Source: Rhodosorus marinus | Taxonomy: Eukaryota > Rhodophyta > Stylonematophyceae > Stylonematales > Stylonemataceae | Direction: 5' to 3' | Length of the DNA: 41,280 nucleotides | NCBI GenBank assembly: GCA_029953675.1 | Contig: JAMWBK010000015.1 | Coordinates: 1 to 41,280, forward strand | Part shown: positions 27,724 through 36,773 of the stretch, in pieces | How positions within the stretch are numbered: position 1 is the stretch's first letter | Layout: each line of letters begins with the position of its first letter | Made by a program: the position numbers and the translations under genes | The notes under the pieces: model-generated | The model's database searches: none | The model's input: only the letters and a program-made list of their open reading frames with translations | Told to the model about the DNA's origin: nothing

Positions 27724-27801
27724 GGGTTTCTTTGCTGACCAATAGGATCCTTATTGCTTCTTAATGGGCTCCAATAGGGAGTTCTTCAGTAAAGTGTACG
27801 C
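27724..27801 (+). other. Family I 3' untranslated region
   Basis: It begins at the ORF2 stop. CCCATTA near the stop can pair with TAATGGG about 50 bp on, and two smaller hairpins lie inside and after it (around GGATCC and CTCCAATAGGGAG). It ends AGTAAAGTGTACGC directly before GGTTACG of the 16-nt repeat. Such structures often bind the element's own RT. The sequence differs from the minus-strand family I 3' ends at 33.8-39 kb, which suggests a separate subfamily. Confidence 0.6.
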
Positions 27802-27846
27802 GGTTACGTTAGTCTGGGGTTACGTTAGTCTGGGGTTAGTCTGGGG
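27802..27846 (+). repeat. 16-nt repeat array between two tandem family I copies
   Basis: Reading: GGTTACGTTAGTCT, GGGGTTACGTTAGTCT, the short form GGGGTTAGTCT, then GGGG. It is the longest plus-strand-oriented piece of the repeat and separates the 3' end of one element from the 5' end of the next. Confidence 0.92.
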
Positions 27847-27925
27847 CATTTGGGGTTGGACTTTGGAGTTTATCGTGGTGATAAAGTTACACTTTCATTC
27901 TTTCTACGAACGCTTATCGAGTGAT

Positions 27926-29464
27926 ATGACTACTCTCGAGCCCGTGCCTCCGGATGGGGGGGGCTTTTGCACAGACGCAACGATGGAAGACCTCCCGGCC
28001 GTTAGCCTGAGGGCAGACGGACCCGAGCCTCTGCCAGTACCCGTTTCTGAGCCTACAACTGCATCTGCACTTGACAACGACGTACCTACTCCCTTGGCAA
28101 TTGACCTGAGCTGCGGAGCGCTGAAGCTGTATCTCGACGCGCCCAAGCATAAGACCCCGCTCTACAATGGGCTTATGCTGTGGTTTATGGGTCTCTTAGC
28201 CCAGGCACACGCCAATGGCACCGAGGCTCAACTCCTTCACAATCTGACTACGACGCCACAACAAGCTGCCCCGAGGGCACAACGCCCCCTCCCTGTCTAC
28301 GAACCAGCAAACTACGCCACTGCAGCAGCCCGCCCGCGATCTCCCGAGACACGTGATCTCGATTCCAATGCATTCCCAGATCTCGCAACGGCCAATGAGC
28401 AAGCACGGACAATGACTCGAGCTCAACCTCAACCAATGAGCTGGACGACACGTGTCCGCGCCAACCAGACCTTCAGCAGCTGCCAATCGCTCGTTTTTCG
28501 CGAGCATTCATGGGCTGCAGTACTAGAGCCAGAAGGACGTTGATGCATTTGTGCTACTCAATGCTCGACCTCGGGACTCCACCAGAAGCAAGGCCCATCA
28601 TGCTTGGGATATCGAGCGCCTAGCCGGCCTTCAGAAAAATTCGCTGCTCCAGCTGGACTACTTTGATCATCATGTACACGTCATCGCTCACCATACCGCC
28701 TTCCAACTACTCCGCGACGCTACCAACGCAGGGGCCTTCGAACCCACCAGAGGAGCACACCTGCCTCCTGATCAACGTATCCAAGCTGTCAAGCTCTCTC
28801 CAACGTCACACGAATACCTGAGCATGAGGGAAAAGCTCCGTCACCAACCGGCAGACTATCTCCGCGCTGCACTGATCCACAACCTGCTCCGCTACCGACG
28901 GATCCAGCGGATTGTTACAAATCGCAGGAGTCTCCCACCCAACAACCGAGAGGCACTCCTGGGCCACGTCAGGGCCGAGGAGTGCGATCGAGCGAGCTCG
29001 ATCGCACCCTGGCCAGCCTCCACGCTCAAGCTCAACGAGCACCCGACAGTTGCCTGCGCGTGCCATTCTTCGACCCTGAGCTTCCAGAGCACTCGACAAC
29101 AACCGAGCGCAGAGAGCCACGCTCTCTGGACCGAACCCGGGTAGCTGACCCTCAACCGGCGGCACTGGAGAGGGAGAGTGCGGAACCCCTCGCAGCGACT
29201 ACGCATAGCGCTGATTCTGCCCAAGTCCCAGCCGCTCGGGAGGACAACACGCCTGAGACGCCTGCCGCGACAGCCCGTGATCCACTAGACTCGGAGCCTG
29301 ACCCCTCCACCACTAGCGATCAACCAGTGACCCCTGCAGAGCCGATGCAAGGACTTTCGACGGCCCAAGACAAGAGACAAGTGGCTCCACCCACTAAGCG
29401 CCCTAAGCCTGCCAACGCCGTCGACGACCTCACGCCCGACTCCCTCTCGTCGACTCAATCATGA
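27926..29464 (+). pseudogene. Family I ORF1, broken copy
   Basis: It is equivalent to 23057-24577. Compared with that copy there is a one-base gain at about 28471 and a C-to-T change making TAG (about 28523-28525). A 17-bp insertion near 28979-28996 creates an inverted repeat (GTGCGATCGAG-CGAG-CTCGATCGCAC). The conserved blocks are otherwise kept. The end again overlaps ORF2 as ATGA (29461-29464). Confidence 0.88.
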
Positions 29465-29670
29465 GCAGCTCCTCAGACGAATATACTCCAAACCGCTCTC
29501 GCTCATCCCGCCGTGCTCGTGCTCGTCGCCAACGACCTCCCACTTCGACGCAGTCACTCTTCGAGACCGACTCGAACGCCTGGCTCTCGTCTCTGCACGA
29601 CTTCATTCTCAACGTAACCGATAATGGCAACCGCTGGTGGCAGCTGACTCAGGCTCCGACGCCTACTCGC
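29461..29670 (+). pseudogene. Family I ORF2, first 70 codons only
   Basis: It matches the first 210 bp of 24574 onward almost exactly (WWQLTQAPTPTR near the end). The frame then reads into the C-rich repeat and stops within it. No RT is left. Confidence 0.85.
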
Positions 29671-29710
29671 CCCCAGACTAACGCAACCCCAGACTAACGT
29701 AACCCCAGAC
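29671..29710 (-). repeat. 16-nt repeat, C-rich on plus strand
   Basis: CCCCAGACTAACGCAA, CCCCAGACTAACGTAA, CCCCAGAC. This is the first place where the repeat is inverted relative to 22957 and 27802, and it lies at a tail-to-tail junction of two truncated elements. One unit carries a T-to-C change (GCAA instead of GTAA). Confidence 0.92.
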
Positions 29711-31382
29711 ATCACTGTTGGGAGGCGGGGGGGCAGGCTTGTAGGTCCATGGCATTGGAGCTTGAAGAGTAGCCAGTGAGTCCGGCAGCAGTGGTTGTAG
29801 CCGCCTCGTGGTTGGCTGGGGTCATCTCCAAGTCGGGGCTGGTGCCAGCTGCAGTCGTTCGCGTGCGTTTCTGTTGGGGCGGCTCCGGGAGGTTAGAGAG
29901 GAGCTCCGCGTGCGGGTTGTCCTCTGCAGCGTCCTCCGGTGGTAGTGGAGGTGTCGCGCTGGAATCACCCGAAGCGGCGACTGCCTCACGGTCTGCCTGT
30001 ACGGCCCCATTAGGGGTCGAGGCTTGGTGGTCTGCTTGTGATGCGGCTGCAGACGCGGGGGGTTCCGCGCTCTCCCCGGCTACCACTGGTGGTTTGTGTG
30101 CAGTGCTTACACGCGCCGGAGCCCGTGCTACCTGTCGGTTGGTGGTGGTCTCTCGACCCCTAGAGCTGGGGTAGTTCAGGGTCCTCGAAAGGTACCCTGG
30201 TGCCGGTGTCAGGTGTCTTCTGGGCGTGGGCATGGATACTGGCCAGAGTTCGGTTGAGTTCTGCCCGAACGTGGCCGAGCAGGGCCTCCCGAGCGTTGGG
30301 GGAGAGGCCCCTACGGCGCTCAACGATCCGCTGGATACGGCGATAGCGCCGCAGGTTGTGGATTAGGGCCACTCGCGGGTAGTCCTCGGGCCGATGGCGG
30401 AGTTTCTCGCGCATACTCAGGTAGTCCATGGAGCTCGCAGAGAGCTTGACTGCCTGAATGCGTTCGGCTGGGTGGAGGTTGCCGGTAGTGGGGTAGAAGG
30501 CGCCTGCGTTCACTGCGTCGCGGACCCGTGGTAGGGCAGTCCGGTGTGCAATGATGTGCACGTGGTGATCGAAATAATCGAGTTGCAGCAGCGTGTTCTT
30601 CTGCAGGCCGGCAAGGCGCTCGATATCCCAGGCGTGGTGGGCCTTGCTCTTGGTTCCGTCGCGAGGTCGTGCATTGAGTAGCACAAATGCGTCAATATCT
30701 TCCTTGCTCTCGAACTCCAGACCTTGAATGCTCGCGAAAAATGATCGATTCGCGGCTGCCGGGGTCTGGTTACCTCGGACACGTGTCGACCAACTCATTG
30801 GCCGGCTACTAGGTCGAGGTGTCGGGCGTGTGCGGTCATTGGCTGCTGCGAGATCGGGATATGCATCAGCATCGAGATCGCGCGCGTCAGGGAGATCTGG
30901 GGCGGGCTGCTGTGCTGGCGTAGGATGCCGGTTCGTAGACATGTAGGGGGCGCGGTGTCTGGGTAGGTCGTTGGGGCGTTGTAGTCAGAGTGTGAAGGAG
31001 CTGAGCCTCGTTGCCACTGGCATGGGCTTGTGCAGCAAGTTCCATGAATTTCAGCATCAGGGCGTTGTACTTCGTGGCTTTGGCTTGGGGAACGTCGAGG
31101 TGTAGTTGCAGCGGTCCACAGCTCATTGAGATCTTCAGATGGTGAGTGCTGGTGTCCGGCGCCGCAGTAGCAGGTGCAGTTGGGAGAGTAGCAGCAGGAT
31201 CAGGTTCTCGCCCGGTAAAATTTTGGGTAGAAGCATCGTGCATAGGTTCGTCCGATTGTAGGGGTTTATGCCACTTCCGTCCGGAGGCAGGGCCTCGGGA
31301 AGGGTCATTTCCAAATCAACTCCTTGTAAAACACTCCAAGCTCGCGTCAATGAACTTAAATTTCAAAGTCCGAAAGCCCTCA
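29711..31382 (-). mobile_element. Family I copy (second subfamily), ORF1 only, 3'-truncated
   Basis: It runs on the minus strand from a 5' end next to repeats at 31383 through the 5' untranslated region and ORF1. It ends exactly at the ORF1 stop/ORF2 start overlap (TGATG, next to 29710). Both flanks are 16-nt repeats in the same orientation relative to the element. It is clearly diverged from the 22980 copy but colinear. Confidence 0.85.
29712..31308 (-). pseudogene. Family I ORF1, second subfamily, frameshifted
   Basis: The start is the ATG at 31308 (MTLPEALPPDGSG, like MTTLEPVPPDGGG at 23057). Frame changes occur near 31240, 30920 and 30200. The conserved blocks DAFVLLNARPRD, KAHHAWDIERLAGLQ, LLQLDYFDHHVHIIAHRTA and YLSMREKLRHRPEDYP are all present in the 30160-30942 segment. 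The C-terminal segment has GESAEPPASAA and the basic PPQQKRTRT block. The stop overlaps a would-be ORF2 ATG (TGATG). Confidence 0.83.
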
Positions 31383-31413
31383 CCCCAGACTAACCCCAGA
31401 CTAACGTAACCCC
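31383..31413 (-). repeat. 16-nt repeat with short unit
   Basis: CCCCAGACTAA (short form), then CCCCAGACTAACGTAA, then CCCC. It separates the 5' end of the 29711-31382 element from a family II 3' end. Confidence 0.9.
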
Positions 31414-31580
31414 TACTGAATATTTGGCGCTCTTGAGGCGTTTAAGTGTCTCCCTTTGGCGATATTCCAGCGAGATGCTTTCCGAGGCGCGCCATCGGCG
31501 CCTGGGGTTGCATACTTCCCTCCCTAGTTATTAGTTCATCTTCACGCCTTGCGTAGCGCTTCAGGCTATGCTAGTAAAGG
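31414..31580 (+). pseudogene. Family II ORF2 C-terminal tail and 3' end
   Basis: It translates as EYLALLRRLSVSLWRYSSEMLSEARHRRLG..., close to the copy at 17546-18346. The 3' untranslated end follows, to CTATGCTAGTAAAGG. It is 5'-truncated exactly at the repeat, showing that family II pieces also lie in the array. Confidence 0.83.
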
Positions 31581-32001
31581 CCAGTCCAGTTCAGTCAGGT
31601 ATGGCCATTCATTTTCATTGCTCCGGAAGGTGTTTCTCCATGACGAGTAAAACGCGATGGGTTGGACGCGCTTTCGAGTAGCGAAACCCAAACCTCCCCA
31701 GCGGCAGGGCAGAGCGATTTGGTCCGAGATCAGCTCTGCGTACTCATCGTCCTCTACAGCTGTCGTAGCGAGGCCTCCGAATAGAATTTCCAGGTGATAT
31801 CTGGTCATCACGTCGGCCTCGCGTGCCAGATTTCTTCCAAACTCGTATGCGAGGCATCGTAGCACATAGTATAGTCGCGTTTCTGCACAAAACCTGAAGA
31901 GGGCAATTTGCGTCGTAAGCTCCGGTTGTGGGAGCTTGGCGATTTCCGCAAAGAGTTTCTCATGCTTATTTTGCAACCCCCGGCACTCCTGTTCGATATA
32001 T
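31581..32001 (-). pseudogene. Family I ORF2 fragment (RT thumb region)
   Basis: On the minus strand it reads NKHEKLFAEIAKLPQPELT...LFRFCAETRL...CRWGGLGFATRKRVQPIAFYSSWR. This is the stretch after RT motif C (compare 26265-26600). It is 5'-truncated at the repeat (32002) and cut at the other end by the family II tail. Zinc knuckle and nuclease are absent. Confidence 0.83.
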
Positions 32002-32039
32002 AACCCCAGACTAACGTAACCCCAGACTAACGTAACCCC
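32002..32039 (-). repeat. 16-nt repeat, two units, inside an ORF2
   Basis: AACCCCAGACTAACGTAA twice overlapping, then CCCC. It joins the N-terminal part of an ORF2 (32040 onward) to a later part of an ORF2 (31581-32001). The central RT (about 960 bp, compare 25300-26260) is replaced by the repeat. Confidence 0.92.
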
Positions 32040-32749
32040 GGAAGACGTGCCACAATCGACAGGAGGCCCTCATCAGCGGCTTTCCTGGGATCCCATCGGC
32101 GCTTAAGAGTGGTGTTGTTAGTGTTGTGCAGTGATTCCAGGGCCTCCACCAACTCGTCTGGTAAGTCACCTGCCGCAGGTTCTCGGAAGATTCCTTGGAG
32201 TTGGCGCCAGGTAGTCTCGGTGAAAGGAGCCATTTCCGTTGCCTGTAGTCGACGAGCAGCGTCCGAGAGGCGACCGAGATGTGCCAGTTTCAGGGCTTGT
32301 TTCTTGCGTCCTAAAGCTTGGCGGCGAGTCGCTTCGGTTCCCGGTGGGGCAGTATTCTGCTGCAGTAGGGACGCCCTGTCTTCAAGCGCGGTCCAGACAG
32401 TATGGAATTCTCCTTCAAGCACATGTGTGACCTGAATACCGATGTCAAGTGCAGAACGTCCTAGCACCAGGTCTGGAGGTCCGACAAGAAGCAGACTGGC
32501 GTTGGCGGGTGCAGCTGTGTCCATGGAAATCTCAAGAGCTGCGCGAAGATGGTGGCTCCAGGTATTGACGTGGGCACGGGGCACAAAGCGCCGGGTGGGT
32601 ACCGGGCAGTGTGTTAGGCGCGTCCAGTGCCTTCCTCCTGTCGTAACCTCGTCAACGAAGTCGGTCCAACGTTTGATCCAGGCTTGTCGCTCCGAGAAGA
32701 ACAGAGGCTCGTCGCGTCTTCGTTTGATTCCCCATTGTCGTCTGGGCAT
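32040..32749 (-). pseudogene. Family I ORF2 N-terminal part, third subfamily
   Basis: The ATG at 32749 starts 236 codons homologous to the N-terminus of 24574 onward (RRFVPRAHVNTW against RQFVPDNLKTRW; LLSIVARLPG against LLSTLEHLPY). It ends at the 16-nt repeat just before the RT APGPSG block. It is intact as far as it goes. Confidence 0.82.
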
Positions 32750-32776
32750 TATTGCGTAGGTGCTTCCTGGCTGTCC

Positions 32777-33757
32777 TATGTGTCCATCGCGTGAGGGGTG
32801 GCAGTGTGGTCGGTCTGTGGTGCAGTGTTGCCCTGTGGAACCTCTACGGCTGCCGGAGTCATCTCGGTATCCTGGCCTGTGCCATCAGTGGATACTCGCG
32901 ACCGCTTGTGTTGAGGAGGCTCGGGCAGGTTGTAGGGGAGCTCTGTGTGAGGGTTATCCTCGGGTGCATCTTCTTCAGGTACTTAGGCTAGGGGACTACC
33001 CGGAGCGTGACTGTCCCACGGGCTGCCTGTGCGTCCCCTGTAAGGGACGAGGCTTCAGAGTCTACGTTCGTGGCGGCTGCAGACGCTGGGGGTTCCGCAC
33101 TCTCCCCGGGTACCGTTGGAGTACGTTGTCTGGCTTGTAGGGCTCCTAGTCTGCTCTCCAGGTACTCGTGTATCGCTGCGAGAGTGTTGAATGAGAGTTG
33201 CCTTCTGCGAAGCCTCGCGCGAATCCGGATAGTCTGTTCAATTGCCCGTTTCAGGGTCTGGGGCCCGATGTTCGCTGGGGCAATAAGCTGACGTTCGTTA
33301 TAGCCCAACAGGTTGTCTGTATCCAGTGCCTGGCCGGCAGTGTAGAGAGTCACTTGCCGATCGGGGTGTCTCTGGGTCAACGATCCGAAAATCCCTGTCC
33401 TGAAAACGCCCCTAGAGATGGCGCTCTGCAGAATCGGAATCGCGTCCGGATGGCATAGTAAGCACGCGTGGGAAGCGATGAAGTCCACGTGCGCCACATT
33501 AGAGCTCGGAATCCCCAAGACTCTGCAAAGAACCGTCGTGAAGTGCGATGGGGCTACCTCGTCCATCCGTGGCGGTCTTACATTCCTCAGGGTCGCCAGT
33601 ACCGGTTTGGTCTCAGGTCCCCAGGAGGACCCTCCCACTGTGGCCTGCAGCTGTCGCAGCGCGACCTGCTGGGACTGTGCGCCCGGGCATCGTCCTGCTG
33701 GTCGGATTGAGCCTCTGATTCTCGAGCGGGAGCATGTTGGACAGTGCGCTGAGCGTA
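32777..33757 (-). pseudogene. Family I ORF1, third subfamily, 5'-truncated
   Basis: The frame is open from about 33757 to 32988 and contains VAHVDFIASHACLLCHPDA, GESAEPPASAA and ESRLGALQ. A frameshift near 33000 leads to the C-terminal part DNPHTELPYNLPEPPQHKRSR...MDT with a TAG near 32777, matching the 29.8-kb copy. The gap to the ORF2 ATG is 27 bp here, unlike the overlap in other copies. The 5' end abuts the partial repeat GGTTACGT. Confidence 0.78.
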
Positions 33758-33764
33758 CGTAACC

Positions 33765-33898
33765 GTAAGCTTTACTGGGCAGCTGCCTACTGCAGCGCAA
33801 CACTACGTCTAATCCTATCTAGGGGGAAACTTACTGGAACCCCGCTACCGGGGTCTCATGCTACGTTCAAAAGAAAAAACAGGCACCAGCGGATTCTC
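33765..33898 (-). mobile_element. Family I 3' end fragment (130 bp)
   Basis: The minus strand shows a hairpin GAGACCCCGGTAGCGGGGT, then GCTGCAGTAGGCAGCTGCC, then CAGTAAAGCTTAC followed by GGTTACGT. It is strongly 5'-truncated and the 5' flank is GGGGTTACG (33899-33907). It could also be a SINE that borrowed the family I 3' end. Confidence 0.75.
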
Positions 33899-33907
33899 CG
33901 TAACCCC

Positions 33908-34594
33908 GTAGCCTTTATTCGGCAGCTACCTACCGCAGCGCAACACCACTACTCTATGTTCGCTCTAAACTCACTTAGACCCCCTCGCCAGGGGTCTCAT
34001 CTAGTTCTACTCAAGGGAAACATTGTTCTATCTGCGCGATCTTTCTCGATCGCATGCTCAACTAGCCTAGCATTATGCTGCCACAGGATCCGGTTTAATT
34101 GACCCCTCACCGACGACAGATGGGAGTCACGATCACGCAGATTCGCCGTCCCTATGCGAAGAAATTCAAGGCTTGCCTGGCCCATTCGACCAAAAGTTTC
34201 AAAAATGAACGGCACAAAAACCACGTCTCGGTTTTCCACCGTCATCACTTCCTTATAATGCAACGCCTTCGCTTGTCCTGCTTGCTTCGCGGCATGCCCG
34301 CAACTCCAGCTCGTATGTCTCAACTGATGCCTTTGAAGTGGCGATGTTACCATCACGTCCACCACGTACACGCAAACCGCTCGTCGGGTACCGTGCTAGA
34401 TACATATCGGGTCGAATTCCGCACCCAGCAAAAGAACCCCTGAGGCTCTACTACTATCTCTGTGAAACTGCATAAGTGTAGCCATCGACTCAGTTCGACT
34501 TTCAGCTCATCGTGCCTCTTTGTTCGCATCCCCGATGACGTCCTGCAGTGGTGCAGCCGCTGGATCCCACGCACATCGTGTGGTTGCTCGCAGA
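33908..34594 (-). pseudogene. Family I ORF2 C-terminus and 3' end, 5'-truncated
   Basis: It starts in the zinc knuckle (GIQRLHHCRTSSG). It continues through the first nuclease residues in one frame and from VVDVMVTSPLQ in another, then VFVPFIFETFGRMGQASLEFL and the stop at 33997. The DxK lysine is methionine here (DVM). The 3' untranslated end has the hairpin GAGACCCCTGGCGAGGGGTC and ends AATAAAGGCTAC before GGGGTTACG. It is flanked by the 16-nt repeat on both sides. Confidence 0.83.
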
Positions 34595-34612
34595 CCCCAG
34601 ACTGACATAACC
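34595..34612 (-). repeat. 16-nt repeat, one diverged unit
   Basis: CCCCAGACTGACATAACC. On the minus strand it is GGTTATGTCAGTCTGGGG, with two changes from the consensus. It lies between the 3' end at 34613 and the 5'-truncated copy ending at 34594. Confidence 0.85.
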
Positions 34613-34735
34613 GTAAAATTTACTGGGCAGCTGCCTGCTGCAGCGTATCACTAGTGCTAGTACTATCTAGGGAAAAACCTACGCTAACCCCGCTACCGGG
34701 GGTCTCATGCTAATTTCGAAAAATAAAAAAGGGTC
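34613..34735 (-). mobile_element. Family I 3' end fragment attached to a host gene
   Basis: On the minus strand it has the hairpin GAGACCCCCGGTAGCGGGGT, then CTGCAGCAGGCAGCTGCC and CAGTAAATTTTAC before the repeat. The upstream border lies within the reading frame of the secreted repeat protein. It supplies that gene's last codons and stop. Confidence 0.75.
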
Positions 34736-35179
34736 AGAAGGGGCGCTGTTATTAGGAAAGTAGATGGTTATCGTAGTGCTGAGAGCAGCTCCCGGCTCCG
34801 CATTCTGAACGACCGTTGCCGGCTCCGCACCCTGAACGACCGTTGCCGGCTCCGCACCCTGAACGACCGTTGCCGGCTCCGCACCCTGAACGACCGTTGC
34901 CGGCTCCGCACCCTGAACGACCGTTGCCGGCTCCGCACCCTGAACGACCGTTGCTGGCTCCGCACCCTGAACGACCGTTGCCGGCTCCGTACCCTGAACG
35001 ACCGTTGCCGGCTCCGCACCCTGAACGACCGTTGCCGGGCCAGCACTCGGAACGAATTTGTGACTGGCAACCTGAACGCCCGCCTGATTTTTCTCCGCAA
35101 GATGAACTTTCTCGATCAGCGGAACCGCCATCGTGAACCCTAGCACGGCGACAAGAATTAATGCGCTCAACTTCATCAT
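34679..35179 (-). CDS. Secreted nonapeptide-repeat protein
   Basis: This 166-residue frame can start at an ATG at 35179 or at the next codon, 35176; both precede a signal peptide (KLSALILVAVLGFTMA). A short charged region (IEKVHLAEKNQ) follows. Then come nine tandem copies of a nine-residue unit PATVVQGAE (the second has T, the last N), which would form an extended or beta-rich low-complexity domain. The final 15 or so residues and the stop are read from the family I 3' fragment, so the native C-terminus is probably lost. Function is unknown; a cell-wall or surface role is possible. I see no cysteine pairs. Confidence 0.75.
   Translation of the reverse strand: MMKLSALILVAVLGFTMAVPLIEKVHLAEKNQAGVQVASHKFVPSAGPATVVQGAEPATVVQGTEPATVVQGAEPATVVQGAEPATVVQGAEPATVVQGAEPATVVQGAEPATVVQGAEPATVVQNAEPGAALSTTITIYFPNNSAPSDPFLFFEISMRPPVAGLA
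34809..35040 (-). repeat. 27-bp minisatellite, nine units
   Basis: Nine units of 27 bp, each containing CCGTTGCCGGCTCCG on the plus strand, are nearly identical, with single changes in a few. The repeat is in frame and codes for the nonapeptide array, so copy number can change without breaking the frame. Confidence 0.92.
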
Positions 35180-35239
35180 GTTCAATCCGCTCTCTCTGCA
35201 AGGATTAGACAACTTCGGCCGACCTTCTACAAGCTCGTT

Positions 35240-35472
35240 TACTCCCGTCGAAATTCAACCTGAGCTCTTATCACAATCCCCGCTTCTGGCAATGTACGAC
35301 TTGTCACATATCCCTCGACCAACACATCCCAATCCTCAGCAAGCATCGCTTTACTTATAACAAAAACAAAAAACCCCAGATCACATATCCTCGCAAAGAC
35401 CGTGGACGTTGTGAGCGGGCATTCCTGCAAGATGGCGAGAGCACTATGTGTACCTCGTTCCGTCAATAACAA
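35240..35472 (-). repeat. Unknown repeat, copy 1
   Basis: The minus strand contains AAGTAAAGCGATGCTTGCTG, AGGATTGGGATG, GTCGAGGGATATGTGACAAG and GAACGAGGTAC. Counterparts lie on the plus strand at 37196-37310 and around 36890 and 37395. The 77-codon open frame here is not kept in the other copies. The family is not recognised. Confidence 0.55.
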
Positions 35473-36262
35473 TGACCTGAGTGACTACAACCTCCACGCG
35501 GTCAAAATCTATTGACTATAACCATCAGTGCTCACCGGGTGGAGAGTTTGGTCTCGCATTTGGAGTTTCTGATTTGTTCAGAAATGCGAGTAATTCTCGA
35601 ATCATGAGGCTGAGTGGTTATTTACCGTCTGCGGGAGAGCGCAGTGGAACTACCGCGGCAACGATGAGACGTCGCAAAGAAGTGAAATATGCGGGGGCCT
35701 GATCTTCCGCTGGAATACGAGCTTCGGCTTTCATCATACCTTGATACCTGTTTTGGTCATTGAGTGTTTTGGGTTTATTAACTCCGTTGGTTCTCGTTGG
35801 ATTCGGGATTTGTTCCACGAGTGCCGTGACCGTGTCTCCTCGTTGTTTACCCGTCCAAGTTTCCTGCAATAACCTGAGTGACTGCAACCTCCGCGCTGCC
35901 AAAAACTCCTGACTGTAACCATCAGTGCTCACCGGGTGGAGAGTTTGGTTCTCCCACTTGGAGTTTCTGATTTGCTCTAATTCTCGAATCGTCAGGCTAG
36001 TCGTTATTTACCGGCTGCGGGAGAGCGCAGTGGAACCACCGCGACAACGATGAGACGTCGCAAAGAAGTGAAATATGCTGCGGCCTGATCTTCCGCTGGA
36101 ATACGAGCTTCGGCTTTTCCTCATGCCCTGATACCTGTTTTGGTCATTGAATGTTTTGGGTTTATTGATTCCGCTGGTTCTCGTTGGATTCGGGAGTTGT
36201 TCCGGGAACGCCGTGACCGTTTCCCCTCGTTTTGTTCACCCGTCGAAGTTTCCTGCTGTGTC
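35467..36262 (+). pseudogene. Family III ORF2 C-terminus, two tandem copies
   Basis: The segment from CTGAGTGACTACAACCTCC (35475) recurs about 399 bp later (35874). Each copy has GCGGGAGAGCGCAGTGGAAC and ACGATGAGACGTCGCAAAGA, then AAATATGC and TTTTGGGTTTATT blocks. These correspond to GERRGSAADSMRRRKEIKYA and FGFMDSVGSRWLRELF at 13595-14125. A TGA soon after KYAG/KYAA and many shifts break both. The second copy extends furthest, to about 36262. Confidence 0.75.
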
Positions 36263-36769
36263 GCTGTTTCGCTGTTAGATCCTGGCAATCTTCACGGGAT
36301 CTAGTCTTTTTACCGCGGGGCTTTTTTTCTGTCCCAGATTATACAAATTACTCAATTTCCTGGCGCGATGTATTGTTTTTAATGAACTTATCCATAGCCT
36401 TGCGTCACTATGCCTTCTGCCATCGTATGCTGAGTGCTCCTTGGGGCATAGGGTTTACTGAAGTTTTGTAAAAACTGCAACACAAAGTGCAAAAATAAAG
36501 CTGAGATCAGCTGATGTGATTATGAGAAAACGCTGAGGCATTTAGGCTCGCGTTAAGAACGAATGGTTTTAATCGTTTAAGAAACGCATAATCAGTCATC
36601 ACATACAGGAACTATAAGGAGTTCGCTAGGAAAAAGGAAAAGTACCTCATACTAAAGCAAATCTGTTCATCCCTCCCGCCCCAAACAAAAAAACTGGTGG
36701 TTTTACTTCCATCCACTAAATTTCTGTTTCTAAGCGTGGCCACGGACAAATAAGTCTATTAATAGACTT
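36263..36769. other. Spacer, no gene
   Basis: Remnants of the family III 3' end (TTTTACCGCGGGGCTTTTTTTC, near 36308) are visible at the start. The rest is AT-rich without a recognisable gene; TGGTGGTTTTACTTCC at 36694 could be an antisense (ACC)-type tail. Confidence 0.4.
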
Positions 36770-36773
36770 CGAG

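Larger units (their letters stand above)
22980..27801 (+). mobile_element. Family I non-LTR retrotransposon, full length (4.8 kb)
   Basis: This is the only copy with both ends. It has a 5' untranslated region of 77 bp, ORF1 23057-24577, ORF2 from 24574 with RT, zinc knuckle and RLE nuclease, a 3' untranslated region from 27724, and ends ...AGTAAAGTGTACGC. It lies between 16-nt repeats of the same orientation on both sides and has no poly(A) tail. ORF2 carries three frame changes. A near-identical partial copy follows at 27847, so the family was active recently. Confidence 0.88.
27847..29670 (+). mobile_element. Family I copy, 3'-truncated
   Basis: The sequence is near-identical to 22980-24783, from the 5' end through ORF1 into the first 70 codons of ORF2. 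It stops abruptly after CCTACTCGCC at 29670, where C-rich 16-nt repeats begin. A 3' truncation is not the usual product of target-primed reverse transcription, so it must reflect a later break or recombination. Confidence 0.88.

Noticed and set aside
33765-33898. Independent SINE
   Set aside because: I saw no tRNA- or 5S-like promoter boxes in the 5' part, and the sequence is explained as a 5'-truncated family I 3' end. A SINE remains possible but unsupported.
34809-35040. Possible CRISPR array
   Set aside because: The 27-bp units are contiguous with no unique spacers and are in frame within a signal-peptide protein; it is a coding minisatellite.
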